A stretch of DNA of 64,000 bases. Origin: Angiostrongylus vasorum (lineage: Eukaryota > Nematoda > Chromadorea > Rhabditida > Metastrongylidae). The stretch is taken from assembly GCA_018806985.1 (NCBI GenBank), contig JADANN010000468.1, positions 62,001 through 126,000 of the forward strand, written 5' to 3'. Both the position numbers and the translations under genes were made by a program. A model generated the notes under the pieces. It was not told the origin of the DNA. It saw nothing but the letters and a program-made list of their open reading frames with translations, and ran no database searches. Below, piece after piece: positions 62,898 to 64,000 of the stretch. Every line of letters starts with the position of its first letter. The first letter of the stretch is position 1.

Positions 62898-63527
62898 ATG
62901 ATGAACGACTTAGCTTCAGAGTTGAGCGGAACTAATCCAGCGATTTGGGGAGCTTTAAGGAGCATCAAGGATGTAGTGAAGAAAACAAAGAACACTCGAT
63001 TCCGTGCCCACCTTTTCGACTCAACGGTACTTCCTGCCCTAATGTATGCGTCAGAAACTTGGTCGCTGCGTGAGCAGGATGAAAGATGGCTCAGCGTCAG
63101 GAAGACGATGTTCGGAGCATTCCGTTCCACACAAGTGACGAAAGGGATCCGAAGCTCCGATCTGCGTCAACGATGAAAAATCAAAGATGCCGTTCTGTAC
63201 GCCAAACAATCGAAGATAAGGTGGGCTGAACAGGTAATGCCTATTAACGACAACCGATGGTCAGGAGCCATTAATGGCTGGATTCCTCAAGATGTCAAAC
63301 GTACTGCAGGAAGACCACCGACGCGAAAGTCAGAGTTCTTCACGAAAAGCCTAGAAGAAAGTTATGATGCTGAACGAGGTCCTAGAGCGAGCAGAACCTA
63401 CTGGGTCCATCTTGCGCGCGACAGAGAAAAATGGAAGATTTATTGGCGCCCGTTCAAGTCACTCGACAATCAACAGGAAACAGGTGACACAGGTGAATTG
63501 CTGAGAAATACTAGTAGATCAGATTGA
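62898..63527 (+). CDS. RTE-2 reverse transcriptase C-terminal region, partial
   Basis: Frames at 62898-63176 and 63237-63527 (the first ends LRQR, the second starts near MPINDNRWS) cover the thumb and C-terminal extension of an RTE-type protein: ASETWSLREQDERWLSV, RKTMFGAFRS, WIPQDVKRTAGRPPTR. One short gap with a stop (TGA at 63174-63176) separates them. A relic of a retroelement, not a host gene. Confidence 0.8.
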
Positions 63528-63540
63528 TTGTAAAGGGAAG

Positions 63541-63956
63541 ATCATAACACGTTCAGAAAACTTTATTCTTACATATCTCATAGAATTTCGTCTTATATGT
63601 ACTTTACTTGTGATCAAGTAACCAGCGTTATCCAAAAGTGCATAGCAGCTTTAGTGAGCTTCTTGAAGTGTCGTAATTGAAGCACCACTGGACGCATTAA
63701 GATGCCAACCACTTCGTTATGTCTCTTAGACATCAGTGACGGATACTGGATGAGTTCAGTTACTATTCTCCCAGTTGCTTGCATAACACGTCGCGATGAG
63801 TATTTAAGACAAATAGTAAAAATCGTTTTTTGTGTACAAAAGCTTCATTGATTATACATCGAATGGGGAACTACAATAGTGAGTAGTCCGAAAAGAAGTT
63901 TGCAATTCTGAAGCAAGAATTAGACACATTCTTCACATTTCTACACTTTACATGAC
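63541..63956. other. Unannotated sequence
   Basis: No supported feature. Confidence 0.4.
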
Positions 63957-64000
63957 TCGTCGTCACATCTACAATGTGAATCCCATCACTTCCTACATTC
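63957..64000 (-). mobile_element. SINE-D copy, cut by window edge
   Basis: CGTCGTCACATCTACAATGT then AATCCCATCACTTCCTACAT matches the 3' end of SINE-D on minus; the remainder lies outside the window. Confidence 0.65.

Larger units (their letters stand above)
61460..63540 (+). mobile_element. RTE-2 non-LTR retrotransposon with nested SINE-A
   Basis: The 5' part aligns with the minus-strand copy at 7790-8245. The element is interrupted by SINE-A at 61914-62303 and continues at 62313 (CCCCGGCTCGGCAGCGTTG). Reverse transcriptase: WDNVEVKIDGRQLHHLRFAD then DIVLVAPNIG, so the catalytic FADD at 62683-62694 is intact, followed by a TAG. The C-terminal thumb and tail run to 63527 (RAHLFDSTVLPALMYASETW, then WIPQDVKRTAGRPP). 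The N-terminal half of the palm is deleted between about 62500 and 62600. Not active. Confidence 0.85.

Noticed and set aside
1..64000. CRISPR arrays, bacterial operons, integrases or phage genes
   Set aside because: No spaced direct repeats of CRISPR form, no ribosome-binding-site gene clusters and no phage proteins. Everything recognisable is eukaryotic.

Overview
The window looks like intergenic and intronic DNA of a parasitic nematode, most like a strongylid or hookworm (inference). The reasons are: a nematode-type globin terminal exon; short phase-consistent introns with T-rich 3' ends (TTTTTCAG, TTTTTTAG); RTE-clade non-LTR retrotransposons of the kind abundant in hookworms; a Penelope-like element with a GIY-YIG domain; and no operon, rRNA, true tRNA or bacterial gene structure. 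Roughly half of the sequence is interspersed repeats. Family names used here (SINE-A, B, C, D, E2, RTE-1, RTE-2) are mine, built by aligning copies within this window.

Host gene remains, left to right: two 3'-terminal exons of an unidentified gene (2187-2578, minus); a decayed Argonaute-like gene (about 14249-17411, plus) with recognisable N, PAZ, linker and MID pieces, in-frame stops, a frameshift and a 742-bp insertion in an exon; a small type I membrane protein 3' end (23561-24501, plus, with a possible further exon at 22913); a possible broken exon (40986-41252, minus); two phase-matched exons of an unidentified gene (49566-50573, minus); and a globin terminal exon (59951-60475, minus) with a nearby AATAAA.

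Mobile elements: RTE-1 (long copies 53250-56365 plus and 46485-48750 minus; fragments near 5868, 8250 and 26890); RTE-2 (6100-8245 minus, 61460-63540 plus, 29637-30050 plus); a Penelope-like element (38430-40480 minus; fragments 57125-57880 and 31195-31475); and several short families. SINE-A (about 385 bp) ends in the same 3' sequence as RTE-1 and is flanked by 9-14 bp target-site duplications. SINE-D carries a tRNA-like head and an RTE-1-like tail. SINE-B has a tRNA-like head and ends in TTTATCC repeats. SINE-C is tRNA-like and usually occurs as tandem or head-to-head dimers. E2 and the related Penelope ends carry a conserved hairpin resembling a degenerate hammerhead core.

Nested insertions give a relative history: SINE-A sits inside RTE-1 (53786-54171), inside RTE-2 (61914-62303) and inside SINE-B (43593-43983), and SINE-C sits inside the Argonaute exon (14480-15221). 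The most interesting material is this dependence network (RTE-1 with SINE-A and SINE-D sharing its tail), the base-paired Penelope-end hairpin, and the Argonaute relic, a small-RNA pathway gene broken by a transposon. All coordinates of repeat ends are by eye, with an error of several bases unless a duplication fixes them.
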